Under the pieces are notes generated by a model that saw nothing but the letters and a program-made list of their open reading frames with translations, was not told the origin of the DNA and made no database searches. Positions 24,191 to 35,975 of a DNA stretch of 64,000 nucleotides are shown one piece after another (within the stretch, counting starts at the first letter, position 1; every line of letters starts with the position of its first letter). The DNA is from Ashinkailepas kermadecensis (lineage: Eukaryota > Arthropoda > Thecostraca > Neolepadidae). The stretch is taken from contig JAOTOM010005138.1 in the NCBI GenBank assembly GCA_034440615.1, forward strand, positions 792,001 to 856,000. The letters are read 5' to 3'. The position numbers were made by a program, and so were the translations under genes.

Positions 24191-25597
24191 CGCCAGCGGC
24201 ACATCGCCGTCGTGGCCGTGCGGCCGGGTCGGGTCAGGTCAAGTCGGGTCGGAGCAGTGCTCCACAGCTGGTTCTCGTCGGGCATCCGTCGCCCGTGGCC
24301 CAACGACGCGCCGTGTGCCGCAGATACGCGGCTTCCGGCGACAGCAGCGAGGTTTGTGCCGGAGCCGGCTGACGTGCCGCACCATGACCGTGCCGCAGCC
24401 GCACCGGACGGACGGGCGTGTGCAGGCCGCCAGTTATTACTGTTCGGCCCGAGGGGCGGCCGGTGAGCTGCATCACGGCTTTCACCGCGGCACCGACAGC
24501 GACAGCCGCCAGTGATGCGCCGATCGCTCCATAAAAGTGAGAGGGCCGCGTCGGCGCGGCAGAATCTAGAGGAGCGCGCAGGCTCGCGTGATTCGGGGAA
24601 ACAGGCCGCATGCGGCAGTGGCCGCATTTTTGCGCTCCGCTCGCGACTGGCGCGTCATCGAGGGGTTCGTTCGTCGGCGCTAGATGAACAGATGACCGGC
24701 CTGGAACAATGGAAGTGCACCACCGGTCTTGATAAGCTGCAGACCACACGAGGGTATCGATTAATACGAAAGCAGAACGAGGCCTATTTATCACAGATTA
24801 TGCCACCAGTTACGGCTCTATGGCCTAGTAGATCACTCAGTATCTCTGGATCAACGAATGAGGATGTGCATTCTTTGATGCACGACTTGTCCACATGGTA
24901 TTTGAAGGAATAGACAATCGTACACACATATAAAAACACGCGCGCACACACACGTACATACACACCTCCTGAGTGAGCTTCCGGTTGCCCAATGAAGTCT
25001 GGGAAGAATTTCCAGACTTCAGACCATCCAATGACGCTAAGTGATATCTCGCCATGATCGCCAATGACGCCAATCCATATCTCTTATCTTCCAATCACCA
25101 AACGAAGTCTAGTGAGCATAGTGTTCTGATCATCCACTGACACCTTTCTGATGTTGAGATGCAGTTTTGAATGAATTCACTCAAGAGCCGCCTGTCGAAC
25201 TTAACCTTGCAGGCTTTCCATGCGCGAGGACACGCATGAACCAACGGGAGAAAGAGCACGACCCGGACGGGTGGAAACCTTCCAATCATCGCTTCAAATA
25301 GGGGCTAGACACAGTGAGTGCAATCACGTCGCTAAGCGCGATGAATGCACTCTAATTCATGCCCGGAGGCTGGCAATTGCCGCACGAACCTTTTCATCGG
25401 GCGGCGGGAGTTAACGAACCTGCGCGGCGCAGGTCGCCGCCCAGCGCCGCCGGCGCAACCGATCTCATTTGCCGTGTCAGCCTGTCATCTCTCAACAAAT
25501 GGAGACGAATCGCCGCGGACGGCACGGCTGCGCGGCGGTCGTGCCGCGTCGGTCCGACACGGCATCTGCCGCCCGCGGCGGGATCACGCCGCCGCCA
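24191..25597. other. No gene seen
   Basis: GC-rich to about 24680, then mixed composition. No exon recognised. Confidence 0.5.
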
Positions 25598-25940
25598 GAT
25601 GCGAGGACGGTTGGAGGACGGTTGGAGGACGGCTGGAGGACGTTTGATGATGGCTGAAGGACGGTTGGAGGACGGTTGGAGGACGGCTGGAGGACGGTTG
25701 GAGGACGGCTGGAGGATGGTTGGTGGTCTGTTTGAGGACGTTTGAGGACGGCTGGAGGACGGCTGGAGGACGGTTGGAGGACGGCTGGAGAACGGTTGGT
25801 GGACGGTTGTAGGACTGCTGCAGGGCGCTTGAGGATGGTTGGTGGACGGTTGGAGGACGATTGGAGGACGGTTGTAGGACTGCTGGAGGACGGTTTGAGG
25901 ACGGTTGTAGGACGGCTGGAGAACGGTTGGAGGAGAGAAT
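25598..25940. repeat. GGACGGTTGGAGGACGGCTGGA minisatellite
   Basis: About 26 units of 11-14 bp follow GGAGGACGGTTG or GGAGGACGGCTG, with occasional GATGG variants. Long Leu-Gln-Pro-Ser frames result on the minus strand and are not genes. Confidence 0.95.
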
Positions 25941-26211
25941 CGCAGCTGCCGACCGGCGGGCGTGAGGGGCCGGCGTGACTGCGCTGGCTGAGATCTCGGC
26001 TCCCGGCGGGCCCGTTCGGTCGGACACTGGGGAGTGGGGATCACACAGATGCGTCGCGCCGAATTCGTCGCAACACCGCTGCGAAAAGAACATGTGAGGT
26101 ATGATCTAGGACCACTGGACCAGTGGACGAGGCGGTGGAGTGGCACCCGTCCCCTTCCAACGGCTGAGGGGACAGTGTGCCAACCGGCCATTGCGCCACT
26201 CGCAGTATACT

Positions 26212-26925
26212 ACCAGCTGGTGTCCGACGGCTGTTTGGCCGTCCACACAGCCGACCAGCTGGTGTCCGACGGCTGTCTGGCCGTCCACCCAGCCGACCAG
26301 CTGGTGTCCGACGGCTGTCTGGCCGTCCACCCAGCCGACCAGCTGGTGTCCGACAGCTGCCTGGCCGTCCACACAGCCGACCAGCTGGTGTCCGACGGCT
26401 GCCTGGCCGTCCACCCAGCCGACCAGCTGGTGTCCGACGGCTGCCTGGCCGTCCACACAGCCGACCAGCTGGTGTCCAGCAGCTGCCTGGCTATCCACCC
26501 AGCCGACCAGCTGGTGTCCGACAGCTGCCTGGCCGTCCACAACAGCCGACCAGCTGGTGTCCGACGGCTGCCTGGCCTGTCTACCCAACCGACAGCTGGT
26601 GTCCGACGGCAGCCTGGCTGTACCGACCAGCTGGTGTCCAGCAGCTGCCTGGCCGTCCACCCAGCTGACCAGCTGGTGTCCGACGGCTGCCTGGCCGTCT
26701 ACCCAGCCGACCAGCTGGTGTCCGACGGCTGCCTGGCCGTCCACCCAGCCGACCAGCTGGTGTCCAGCAGCTGCCTGGCTGTCCACCCAGCCGACCAGCT
26801 GGTGTCCGACAGCTGCCTGGCCGTCCACACAGCCGACCAGCTGGTGTCCGACAGCTGCCTGGCTGTCCACCCAGCCGACCAGCTGGTGTCCGACGGCCGC
26901 CTGGCCGTCCAGCCAGCTTGTAATG
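26212..26925. repeat. 42-bp minisatellite with CAGCTG, about 17 copies
   Basis: Units contain GACCAGCTGGTGTCCGACGG, CTGCCTGGCCGTCCAC and a CAGC link. The period is a multiple of three, so frames of 275-362 residues on both strands read a 14-residue repeat. Indels in three units (near 26540, 26580, 26620) shift the frame while the ORF survives in another register, which argues against selection for protein. Confidence 0.97.
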
Positions 26926-27410
26926 GCGGACGGTCGTGTCGCTCTGACGAAATTAGGCCACAAATGAGCCACGTGACGTGGTGTCGTCGTCTGACTGATG
27001 CAGGTGTTGATTATCAGGTTTTTCTGACTCTTCGCCGTCCTGACGGCTGGGCTTTGTGTGGCCAGAGGCGAGTTTTTTTGGTGTCTGCTTTCCTCTGTCT
27101 GGCGTTATCTGTCCAGCCCTGAGCGATGAAATGAAAACTGGTATTTGTAAAATTACAAACATGCCAGCTGATTACATTTCCCCGCAGGACCTTATATTTA
27201 CCGGCGACTGCGCATCCGTAGTTTTTCCGTAGTCCGCACGCGAGAGCGGTGCTTCTATGGGCGAAATTGTTTTTTTTTACATGACAAACAGTCCATGATA
27301 CAGCAGCTTTCAGCGAGCATGTCTGATATTTCGTACATCAACTGACCAGTGTGTCAGCGTTTCATTCACGTACCGGACAGTACACTCATTGCATTGTCGT
27401 GTGTGAGTGA
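26926..27410. other. No gene seen
   Basis: Unique sequence with a T run near 27270. No exon recognised. Confidence 0.5.
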
Positions 27411-27475
27411 AACTCACGTGACCGCCGTCATCACGTGACCGCCGTCATCACGTGACGGTGGAATCACGTGACCTA
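27411..27475. promoter_or_regulatory. Cluster of four CACGTGAC boxes, 16-17 bp apart
   Basis: CACGTG palindromes followed by AC or A start at 27415, 27432, 27449 and 27465. The first three are linked by two exact CGCCGTCAT-containing spacers, so the cluster arose partly by short tandem duplication. CACGTG with TCA/TGA flanks is the class of site bound by USF, MITF/TFEB and Myc-type bHLH-zip factors. Use in this genome is inference. Nearby sequence shows no clear transcription start. Confidence 0.5.
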
Positions 27476-28470
27476 GATTCCGGCGTTTGTTACTTGGCCT
27501 GACGGCAATGGGCAGCTCTTGCTGTTGACCAGCGACGGTGTGTGGATATGGGGTTTGCTAAGCCAAATATTATATTGTTTTTCTTGACGGTTGACTGCGA
27601 AAAATCCACAGCCGGGTATTTGCAAAATTTATCTGGAGTCTTCGGAAATCGTCTATGTTCAGCTTCCTCACTCCGATAAGTAAAACTTTAGTTGATTACC
27701 AATTGCTCATAGCATATCTACAACCAAAACCATTGATGACAAATGTAAGATAGGCGCTGGGATAGTCGCTAAGCTGTAAGCAAGCATCGCAAGTGAATAA
27801 TGCAAACGAACGCTGTTTTATTTCTGATAATCCCGGTCATGTTATGGCCTTACTCACTGCCTACAAACGCCACTCATAAAAGCTCGCATCCTGAATTATC
27901 GAGCGTAGGCAATACCACTTGAATTACCGGGCACTTGTTCCGAACTTTCCCACAATCTGACTTAAACAATTGACGAGGCTGAGCCCGTCGGAAGTCGGCG
28001 ATGGCCGCGATTACTGCATCTTGAACGCGCATATTATCGACAAAAAGCCGGAATGTGCACCGCTGTGACTCACACTTGCTTCGGGTGTGGCGGCGGATGC
28101 GTCGCTATTGCACCGCCAATCTGGAGCGGCGAGGCCGCCGCTTCTTCTGCAGCCGCATAAACGAGCAAACATGCTGCACAGAACACTGACCGTTGGCGTT
28201 CCAGTGTTGGTCACTGTGCCAACGTGCAAACGGCGCCAGTGCACGGGCATTTCACTCATGGTAGGCCCAACGGGACGGAATATCGAGGGCGCTGGCGCTG
28301 GCGGCCGCCGCGACCCACCAGCACCTCAGCACCGGGCCGGGACCGGCCGACAGGGAGGGGCAGCGCGGCAGCTGTGCAGCTCGCCTGTTGGCTGGATAAC
28401 TCGTCCGCGCAGCGGGGAGCGCCCCGTGCAAGGTCGCGCGCCAACCAGCAGCAGGTGCACATTCCAGCCC
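27476..28470. other. No gene seen
   Basis: AT-richer unique sequence without supported exons. Confidence 0.5.
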
Positions 28471-29005
28471 CGAGCCGACGCGACACGGTGGTGCTTACAG
28501 CTCTGGGCCGACGGAGGTCCGGCGTGCATGCCAGCCCCGAGCCGACGCAGACACGGTGGTGCTTACAGCTCTGGGCCGACGGAGGTCCGGCGTGCATGCC
28601 AGCCCCGAGCCGACGCAGACACGGTGGTGCTTACAGCTCTGGGCCGACGGAGGTCCGGCGTCTGCCAGCCCCGAGCCGACGCAGACACGGTGGTTTGTCT
28701 GGGCCGATGGAGGTCCGGCGTGCATGCCAGCCGGAGCCGACGCGAAACGGGGGAGCTCTGGGCCGACGGAGGTCGGCGTGCATGCAGCCCGAGCCGACGC
28801 AGACACGGTGGTGCTTACAGCTCTGGGCCGATGGAGGTCCGGCGTGCATGCCAGCGCCGAGCCGACGCAGACACGGTGGTGCTTACAGCTCTGGGCCGAT
28901 GGAGGTCCGGCGTGCATGCCAGCCCCGAGTCGACGCAGACACGGTGGTGCTTACAGCTCTGGGCCGACGGAGATCCGGCGTGCATTCCAGGTCCGAGCTC
29001 ATGTG
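28470..29005. repeat. 68-bp minisatellite, about 8 copies
   Basis: Units share GACGCAGACACGGTGGTGC, TTACAGCTCTGGGCCGACGG and AGGTCCGGCGTGCATGCC. Copies at 28650-28800 have internal deletions. Confidence 0.95.
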
Positions 29006-29221
29006 CACCAGCTGTATATGCCGGGACCAAGCTGATGCAGGCCAGGAGTGCATAACAGCACACCGAGCTGGGTGTCGACTAGGTGTGCATTACGACCCTG
29101 ACCGGACGTGGATCAGGCGCATGGCGCGTCCTCAGCTGACTTGCGTGCATTGCAGGATTGGACCCATGTGGATCAGGTGTCCATTACAGGCCCGACTCGT
29201 TGTCCGTCGCTATGTGCAGGA

Positions 29222-29640
29222 TGAGTTTTGCTGTTGTAGGACCACACCTACTTCATGTCATTAATGGTAGCATTGTAAACTGGGACCTTCCGTCATCATG
29301 GAATACCTCTAGAATAGCACCGATACATGAGGGTGGCGACAATGCTCAACCGTTTAGCTACCGACCAATATTGAGATTGCCGGTTGTGGCTAAGCTTTGT
29401 GAGCGTATGGTTTGCACACAACTGATGCAATATTTATCTAATCAGCATATCATATGTCTGCAGTAATACGGTTCCCGCCCTGGCCTATCTACGGAGGCAG
29501 CCGTGCTTGATGCTGTAATAAGTGCGACTAGCAAAGTTGACAAGAGCATGATAACGTCATTAGTTACCGCTGACACCTCAAAAGCATTTGACAGCAGCGA
29601 CAGCCAGTGGTTGTCTGCATAGTGTGGCAATCGCATGCAG
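29222..29640 (+). pseudogene. Decayed non-LTR retrotransposon reverse-transcriptase fragment
   Basis: A + strand frame reads the N-terminal part of a LINE reverse transcriptase. It shows WNTSRIAPIHEGGDNAQPF followed by SYRPILRLPVVAKLCERMV, the PIHK-GD-NYRPISLLPV region in diverged form. Past an in-frame TAA near 29464 come GSRPGLSTEAAVLDAV (the FRPGxST motif) and LVTADTSKAFDSSD (the D-x-SKAFD catalytic block A). A second stop follows shortly. The downstream YADD block and the endonuclease are absent, so this is a truncated, dead copy. Family-level assignment (jockey/CR1-like) is from motif style only. Confidence 0.8.
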
Positions 29641-29799
29641 TATAACGAGCATTCTCAGGCACTATTGGTGACGCATGGGTTGGTGTAAGGCTCCACCATT
29701 GTACACCATTACCATTAATGGCTCCACCATTACCATTGTAATGGACGTGGAGAACCGAAGCCCATTTGGTGAAGAGCTCCGAAATACGTGGTGATAACA

Positions 29800-29990
29800 G
29801 TCCTGAGCTGATAACGAGAGCTGACCTGACCAGGGGTGCATTACAGTCCCGAGCTGATAACGAGTGACAGGACCAGGGGTGCATTGCAGTCTCGAGTCGA
29901 TAACGAGAGCTAATCGGACCAGGGGTACATTACAGTCCCGAGCTGATAACGAGACTTGATCGGACCAGGGGTACAGCCAAGCTCCGAGGC
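29800..29990. repeat. ~47-bp minisatellite (CAGTCCCGAGCTGATAACGAG)
   Basis: Four diverged units contain GAGCTGATAACGAG and GGACCAGGGGTGCATTAC. Confidence 0.9.
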
Positions 29991-32262
29991 GATGCACGAA
30001 CATTTAGCTGTGAGCCGAGAACGCGCCGGGGGCTGCTCACCGAAGCTGACGTAATGCAGTTTAGTGTTGTGTGAGTTTTGTTTAATAAGGATGGAGTTAA
30101 TCTGGTGATAGTCGGGAGCGCAACACCCATGTCGTACTTCCATGCTTCCTCAGCCAACTGAAGCAGCCTATTCAAACCATCAGTATCCTTCGGGTGAAAA
30201 TTGTGCAACTTGTGGCCAGCATTTGTCCTATGTCATCCCAGATTGCTGGGCTTGGCGTCAGCACGGAAGCCACGTTTTTTCACTTTATCTCGCCGAGTTG
30301 CAAGTCATGGTGTTGTAGTTCGTAAACTGGCCGCTTGGAGACTTCCTTAAGCTAATGCAATACCTGTTGTGTCCTTTTCGTGACTTCTGAGCAGGTTGAT
30401 TTGTTGTATATTCAGCAATGCAAGCCTTGAATTGGCATGTAGCTTGACGTTGAAATCCAATAATTATTCTGACCAGGTAGTAATGAAAATGGTGAATGTA
30501 ACTGACGGAATCGTTCAGCCTCACATTTTCGTCATTGACAAGTATTGGCATGCATCAGCAGCTTTTGCAACAAATGCCCAGCACAGTCATTTGATGTGGC
30601 ATGTGCCACTCACGTTGTCCATGATAAAAACCTTGGTGTTCACTAGACTCACACGGCATGGGGGCAATAATTGCTTTCTACATCAACGCACCCAGTTGTT
30701 TATCTGCTGCGCCAAATGCTCGTTGGGAACAGGGGCGCTGTCCTGACCGAGCTTACATATCAAGCGTACAACGGAATAACTATTTTGTGTGTGGTGTGTG
30801 CAGCTAAATGTTCAAATAAAGTCAAAGCGCACTCGGGGAGCGGCGTAGGTAGGAGCCGCGAGTTCGGACCCACGCATCTGCGACAATATTATCGGTAGTC
30901 ATGCACCACCACGACTTCGATAAGTATTGATTTGATGGCAATACGTAAAATGAGCAATCCCGTACTTTCGGCCGAGGGAGGTACCAATTATGAATTAAAT
31001 TAAGCAAACTAGTTTTTATATTCGTGAAATCATGCTGTTTCTGAAAACATTGCAAACATCAAAGGTTAAAAGAACATTAATATCGGTGAAAATTTATAAT
31101 TCATATGGATATTGATAGTAGACATCATCTACATAGTGGCCGCCACCACCAGCTATGCTTACTCATTTCACCACTACTGTTGCTACCTCCTCTTACACCG
31201 CCCTACAATCAGCCGTTTGTTTTCCACCCGCCTTCTCACCTCGAGCCGACCGGCACGGTACCGGCGGACGCCGCGTGGGGTCAGCGCGCACGTGCCAGGT
31301 CAATGGGGCGTGACCCCGCCGCCGCCGCGGCTGCCCCATCAGTGGCCACCGACAGCGGCGGCGAAGGCCGCCGCCGGTTCCGGCCGCATCGCGTGCCACC
31401 TCGTCCAGCCGGCGCATTCGCGCGGTCGCTTCCTCCCACCGTCCGCCCACGCCGCCGCCCTCATCAGGGCCCAAAAACCGGGCGGCCGATGCGCCGCGAT
31501 ATTGATTAAAACTGTCCGCGTAATTAATGACGCGACGCGAGCGGCGCAAAAAGCCGGCTCGAGACGGGTTTGCCGTTGGCCGCGGCTGAGGAACTGCAGA
31601 CCGACACTCCCATCCTGGGCGGACAGTCCGACGTGCGTGCAGTGAATCTGCTCGTGATGTCGCACCCTTTCCTCCCCCACTCCCCCACCCCCACCCCCTA
31701 CCGGAGGTCACTCGGCTGACCTCACACAATCAAACCACTTGGACAGGTGGTTGGATATGGCAGCCCACGGCGCACATCTCAAGCCTGTTAAGCCACCGAT
31801 AGCCGGCCGAAGAGCCGTTCGAGAGCAGGGGTGCATCATGTTGGCGACCTTCGGTCGTGTTCCCTGCGCCTGCACGGCCAGTTGGAGCCGTCTGTGTTAG
31901 CACCTGGTGCTTAATTCCGGCCGAGGTGTGTGCTTAGCACGTGTTGTCAGTGTGTGTGTCACACCGGCCAATTGCTGGAATTTGAAGTTATTCGGCTGTC
32001 GACACTTCGGTGTGTTCAGGCAGCACGTCAGATGTCAGAACGTCAAAGACTGCGGTTTGTTGCTGCCTAGATTGGTGGCTAAATTGCTGTGCAACGGGAC
32101 CGCCAACAGTTCGCGACAATGTGTTGCCAGGCGCGATCGTCTGTTCGTGACGGCCCGGTCGGAAGTTCCCGCTGACGGACGTCTGACCCCGCTGACCCCG
32201 CTGACAGTTCGATGATATCGCGACAACTTGTCGCCATTGTGAAGCGCTCGGACTGTTGGACC
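29991..32262. other. No gene seen
   Basis: AT-rich to about 31180, then GC-rich. C-runs at about 31672-31700 give quadruplex potential on the minus strand. No exon recognised. Confidence 0.5.
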
Positions 32263-32352
32263 GCCAGTCTGCCGGACCGTCAGCATCGGACCGTCGGACT
32301 GTCGGACCGTCGGACCGTCGGACCGTCGGACCGTCGGACCGTCGGACCATCG
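32263..32352. repeat. 9-bp minisatellite (GTCGGACC)
   Basis: About eight tandem copies of a 9-bp CCGTCGGAC unit are flanked by variant copies. Confidence 0.93.
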
Positions 32353-32729
32353 GGCCGCGTCTGCACCGGCAGTAACCGCGCGGACGGCTCGGCCGGACGG
32401 CGCCGCGGCCGGCACCTGCCGCACGAGGGCTCCCTGTCGGGCGACGACGCTGAGCGCACACAATTTACCGCCGGGACAAATCATTGCGGCCGACTGGCCG
32501 GCCAGTGGCGGGCCGGCCGCGGTGGCGGCGGCTGCCGCGCGACCCGACCAAAGCCTTCGATAGATGGCGATCGGCGTGCTTTAGTGGCGACCGCGACCCG
32601 CCGGCCAGCAGGATGCCCCGCATCGCTCACGAGGCGGCTCGATAGCCGGGTAGTTAACGACGCTTTACGAGCGCCCCGACTGCGGCCGAGCACTTTCTTA
32701 GTGGACAATGGCAGGCGTCGCAGGACGCT

Positions 32730-33240
32730 GGCCGCGTCTTGGTGGCGGTCTGCCCTGCCCGGGCGTGGCCAGTTGTGGATCCTTGTCCACTACTGTGCCA
32801 GCTGGCCGTCTCAGCGGCGGTCTGCCTGCCCGGGCGTGGCCAGTTGTGGATCCTTGTCCACTACTGTGCCAGCTGGCCGTCTCGGCGGCGGTCTGCCTGC
32901 CCGGGCGTGGCCAGTTGTGGATCCTTGTCCACTACTGTGCCAGCTGGCCGTCTCGGCGGCGGTCTGCCTGCCCGGGCGTGGCCAGTTGTGGATCCTTGTC
33001 CACTACTGTGCCAGCTGGCCACGTCTCGGCGGCGGTCTGCCTGCCCGGGCGTGGCCAGTTGTGGATCCTTGTCCACTACTGTGCCAGCTGGCCGCGTCTC
33101 GGCGGCAGTCTGGCCTGCCCGGGCGTGGCCAGTTGTGGATCCTTGTCCACTACTGTGCCAGCTGGCCGCGTCTCGGCGTCGGTCTGCCTGCCCGGGCGTG
33201 GCCAGTTGTGGATCCTTGTCCACTACTGTGCCAGCTGAGA
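32730..33240. repeat. 71-bp minisatellite, about 7 copies
   Basis: Very uniform units contain CCCGGGCGTGGCCAGTTGTG, GATCCTTGTCCACTACTGTG and CCAGCTGGCCG. Two units carry small insertions (ACG, CG). The high identity suggests recent expansion. Confidence 0.97.
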
Positions 33241-34774
33241 TGTCAGCCGGTGGCACTCAGCAGTCTTGTGATGCAGTCTTCTGACGACACATGTGAAGCT
33301 TCTATCTTTTTGGACGCCGAGCACCTCCAATGTTTCATTTAGCCCCTTAAGCGCTTAACGTGGAGACCTATAGGCACTCCAATATCTCTTCAACTCAGCC
33401 TCAACTCATCAGCTTCATGGCAGGCTGCCCAAATTCAACAACAACAACTCATCAGTTTTATCATTTATGGGCGTACCCCCCCCCCCCCCCACACACACAC
33501 AAAATTAGCAACTTCGCTGCCCGCTCCCAGCAGCGACCACAATCGCTTGGTGCTACTGAGCAGTGACACAATGCAGTCTCCACATTACTTCCTGCATGGT
33601 GTTATTTATCTGTGTCGTAATGCAGTTTCCCCGGCTGCGCTGCTGAGTCACGCCCACCGCTATTTATCGTCTGCGGAGGATTTGTGATCCCTCGCGCGGC
33701 AGCTGATGATTGCCGTACAGTAATGAGAAGCTGATCACACCCTGGTGTCGGGCAGTCCATCAGCCTGGCGAACACACCCACAGCGCCGGGTCCGCCAGGA
33801 GTGGCCATGCATCGACCACAGCGCCGGTCGCATGGCCTGCATCCACTGGCGCCGGACGGTAAAAAGGATCAAGAGGATTAGGATCATGAACTTCAGTGAA
33901 GCAGCCAGATCCAATGTCAACAAGCCGATGCTAGTTGGCAGTCGTGAACTAATCTGCAACGGCATCGACAAGTCTCTCCTTTTTGCACTGGTATTTATGG
34001 GGTGGCTGGACATCCTCTGTTCTGTATGTGCATAGAGATCCAAGCGTGTCAACAACAGGATGTAGTGCTCATCCGGCCCAATGGCTGACGCTTGACGCCA
34101 GGCTAGCGCAGCACCAATTTGGGAGCGGTCGTAAAACAAGTGGACCAATAGATTTTTAAGAGCCACCGTCGATTGCAGGGAAGCATCACTTTCACCGCTC
34201 TTTTATGGTTATGAAGAAATGAAGCGCGGGTGCACTCCTATCAGTTCCAAGCACTCAAATATGCGCCGAATGTGCACTACTTATGCACGGAGTCTTTGTG
34301 TTTCCTGAGAAGAGACTGACAGTCCATGGAATGTATGGATGGAATCCATAGCTTGGAACTACCGCTTCATTGTGATACTTCCGAATTCCTAATTCATATA
34401 TGTATCAAGGATATTTAACATTCGAGGTGTCATTTTCCGACGGCGCGTCACTGGTAGCATGCAGCCCAATGGGTGGTGACCGACCAAGACTTTGTTGTCC
34501 TAGATGAAGGCATGACAATCATGTTCATCAAAGCTTTACGCACTGACTCGTCGTAGGAGTGCCAGCGACAGAGTGGAATATCACCACTCCTCGGGCGTTG
34601 CGAGCCACCGTGCAACGGCACTCCCTAGCCAAGACTTCAAAGCCTGAGGGAAATCCTCCCCTGCAACCGCACACTCCCATCCCTGGATCTGTTACTGTCC
34701 GAGTCCAATACTGGCAATGAGCTTGAGTAATCCGGCTGGTCTATTCGCAGCATCTGCGCTTGCGAAGCTACCTG
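33241..34774. other. No gene seen
   Basis: Unique sequence with a C run at about 33478-33490. A 143-residue minus-strand frame (33735-34166) shows no recognised domain. Confidence 0.5.
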
Positions 34775-34941
34775 GTTGGTTGGTTGGTTATTGGTTTTAC
34801 GACACGTCGACCGTTGAGTCATGTAGCGTCGCCAATCTCTCACGCCGATTGGTCGCGGGCGAAGAGTAGCGACTGGTGAGACTCGAACCCACAACCTTTC
34901 GATTGTGAGACGAGCATCTTACCCCTAGACCACTCGTTCCC
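34775..34941 (-). mobile_element. tRNA-derived SINE, second copy of the 4.7-kb element
   Basis: Same head, body and AACC tail as the element at 4701-4867, differing at about four positions. Flanks GCGAAGCTACCTG (34762-34774) and GCGAAGCTTCCTG (34942-34954) form a 13-bp target-site duplication with one mismatch. Confidence 0.9.
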
Positions 34942-34954
34942 GCGAAGCTTCCTG

Positions 34955-35975
34955 AAACACGTTGGCTACTTGTGGGGTTAATTTTCTCGTTCGTGATCGA
35001 TCAGCCTATTGTAATCAATCACATAATACCATAAACGACGTCAGCGATTAAAATGATCATGCACCAAGATCTTAGCGCTCATGCGCACATTGCACTCAGT
35101 CAATTACCATGTTTTGCTGTTCGTATGACCTCTTACGTGTCACCTTATAAAACCAACCCACACTGGTATGGACCACGGTTCACCTCATGAAAGAAAACCC
35201 TCGCATGAACTGCAATATCATGCAGAAAAGGTGATCGCCAATGAGTTATGCGAATGAGCAATTCCTTAACGATGAAATATCATACCAGATGAAGACGATG
35301 AAAACAATCATAGGGAATTTGACGGATAGCATGTGGTATGCGAAGCTTGATGCTCAAATTATGTTATTAAAATATCCTCCACTTATGATCCTGCTATGGA
35401 ACATTTTCATTTGACGTCGAAGCTCCTACGCTAAAGAGCTCTGCAATCGTAGTGTCCATTGATGGTGCAGTTTATTCTAGTTTGAACATCCTGGCAATTA
35501 AATTATCTGGAGCAAGGAAAGTTGCTCTCATTACCCGTCTCGAAGGTTGCCCTGTAGACAAACCTGTGGCACACACATGAGCTGATGTGGTGGATGCGGT
35601 CTTTCAACTTTCAAAGCTGTAACCCTTTGTATTTACCTCCTGTATATCATAACACTCAGCATCTCACACGTGTTCAGCAAGAATTTCGGTCACGAGCGGC
35701 ACTGCATCATCCACTTGCGCATGCCGTAATTATATGTGTTCCACTGACGGCTACACACTCACGGCACGGTTTCTCTTCGCACGCGATCGCCACAGCACGT
35801 GCCGTTCGCCACCACCTTCCAACAGCCGCTGTGGCAGCTTCTTCGGCCGTCCCGACCCGACCGCCCCTCTGCTGCCGGCCGGAATGCTCCACGGACTGCC
35901 ATGGCCCTGTCATCCTCCCACTGTCGCTCGGCCGGCAGCGGGCACCGCTCTGACGTGGCCGCCTCTCTGTTGCAG
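34955..35975. other. Upstream flank or intron of the zinc-finger exon
   Basis: AT-rich to about 35700, then increasingly GC-rich. An open frame from 35799 is continuous with the exon below, but the string GCCTCTCTGTTGCAG ending at 35975 is a near-ideal 3' splice site, so I read this stretch as intron. If translation instead began at the ATG at 35799, 59 extra residues would be added. Confidence 0.6.

Noticed and set aside
26034..27122. 362-residue repeat protein (with counterparts on the other strand)
   Set aside because: The frame follows the 42-bp minisatellite. Equally long frames exist on both strands, and indels in units are not frame-preserving.
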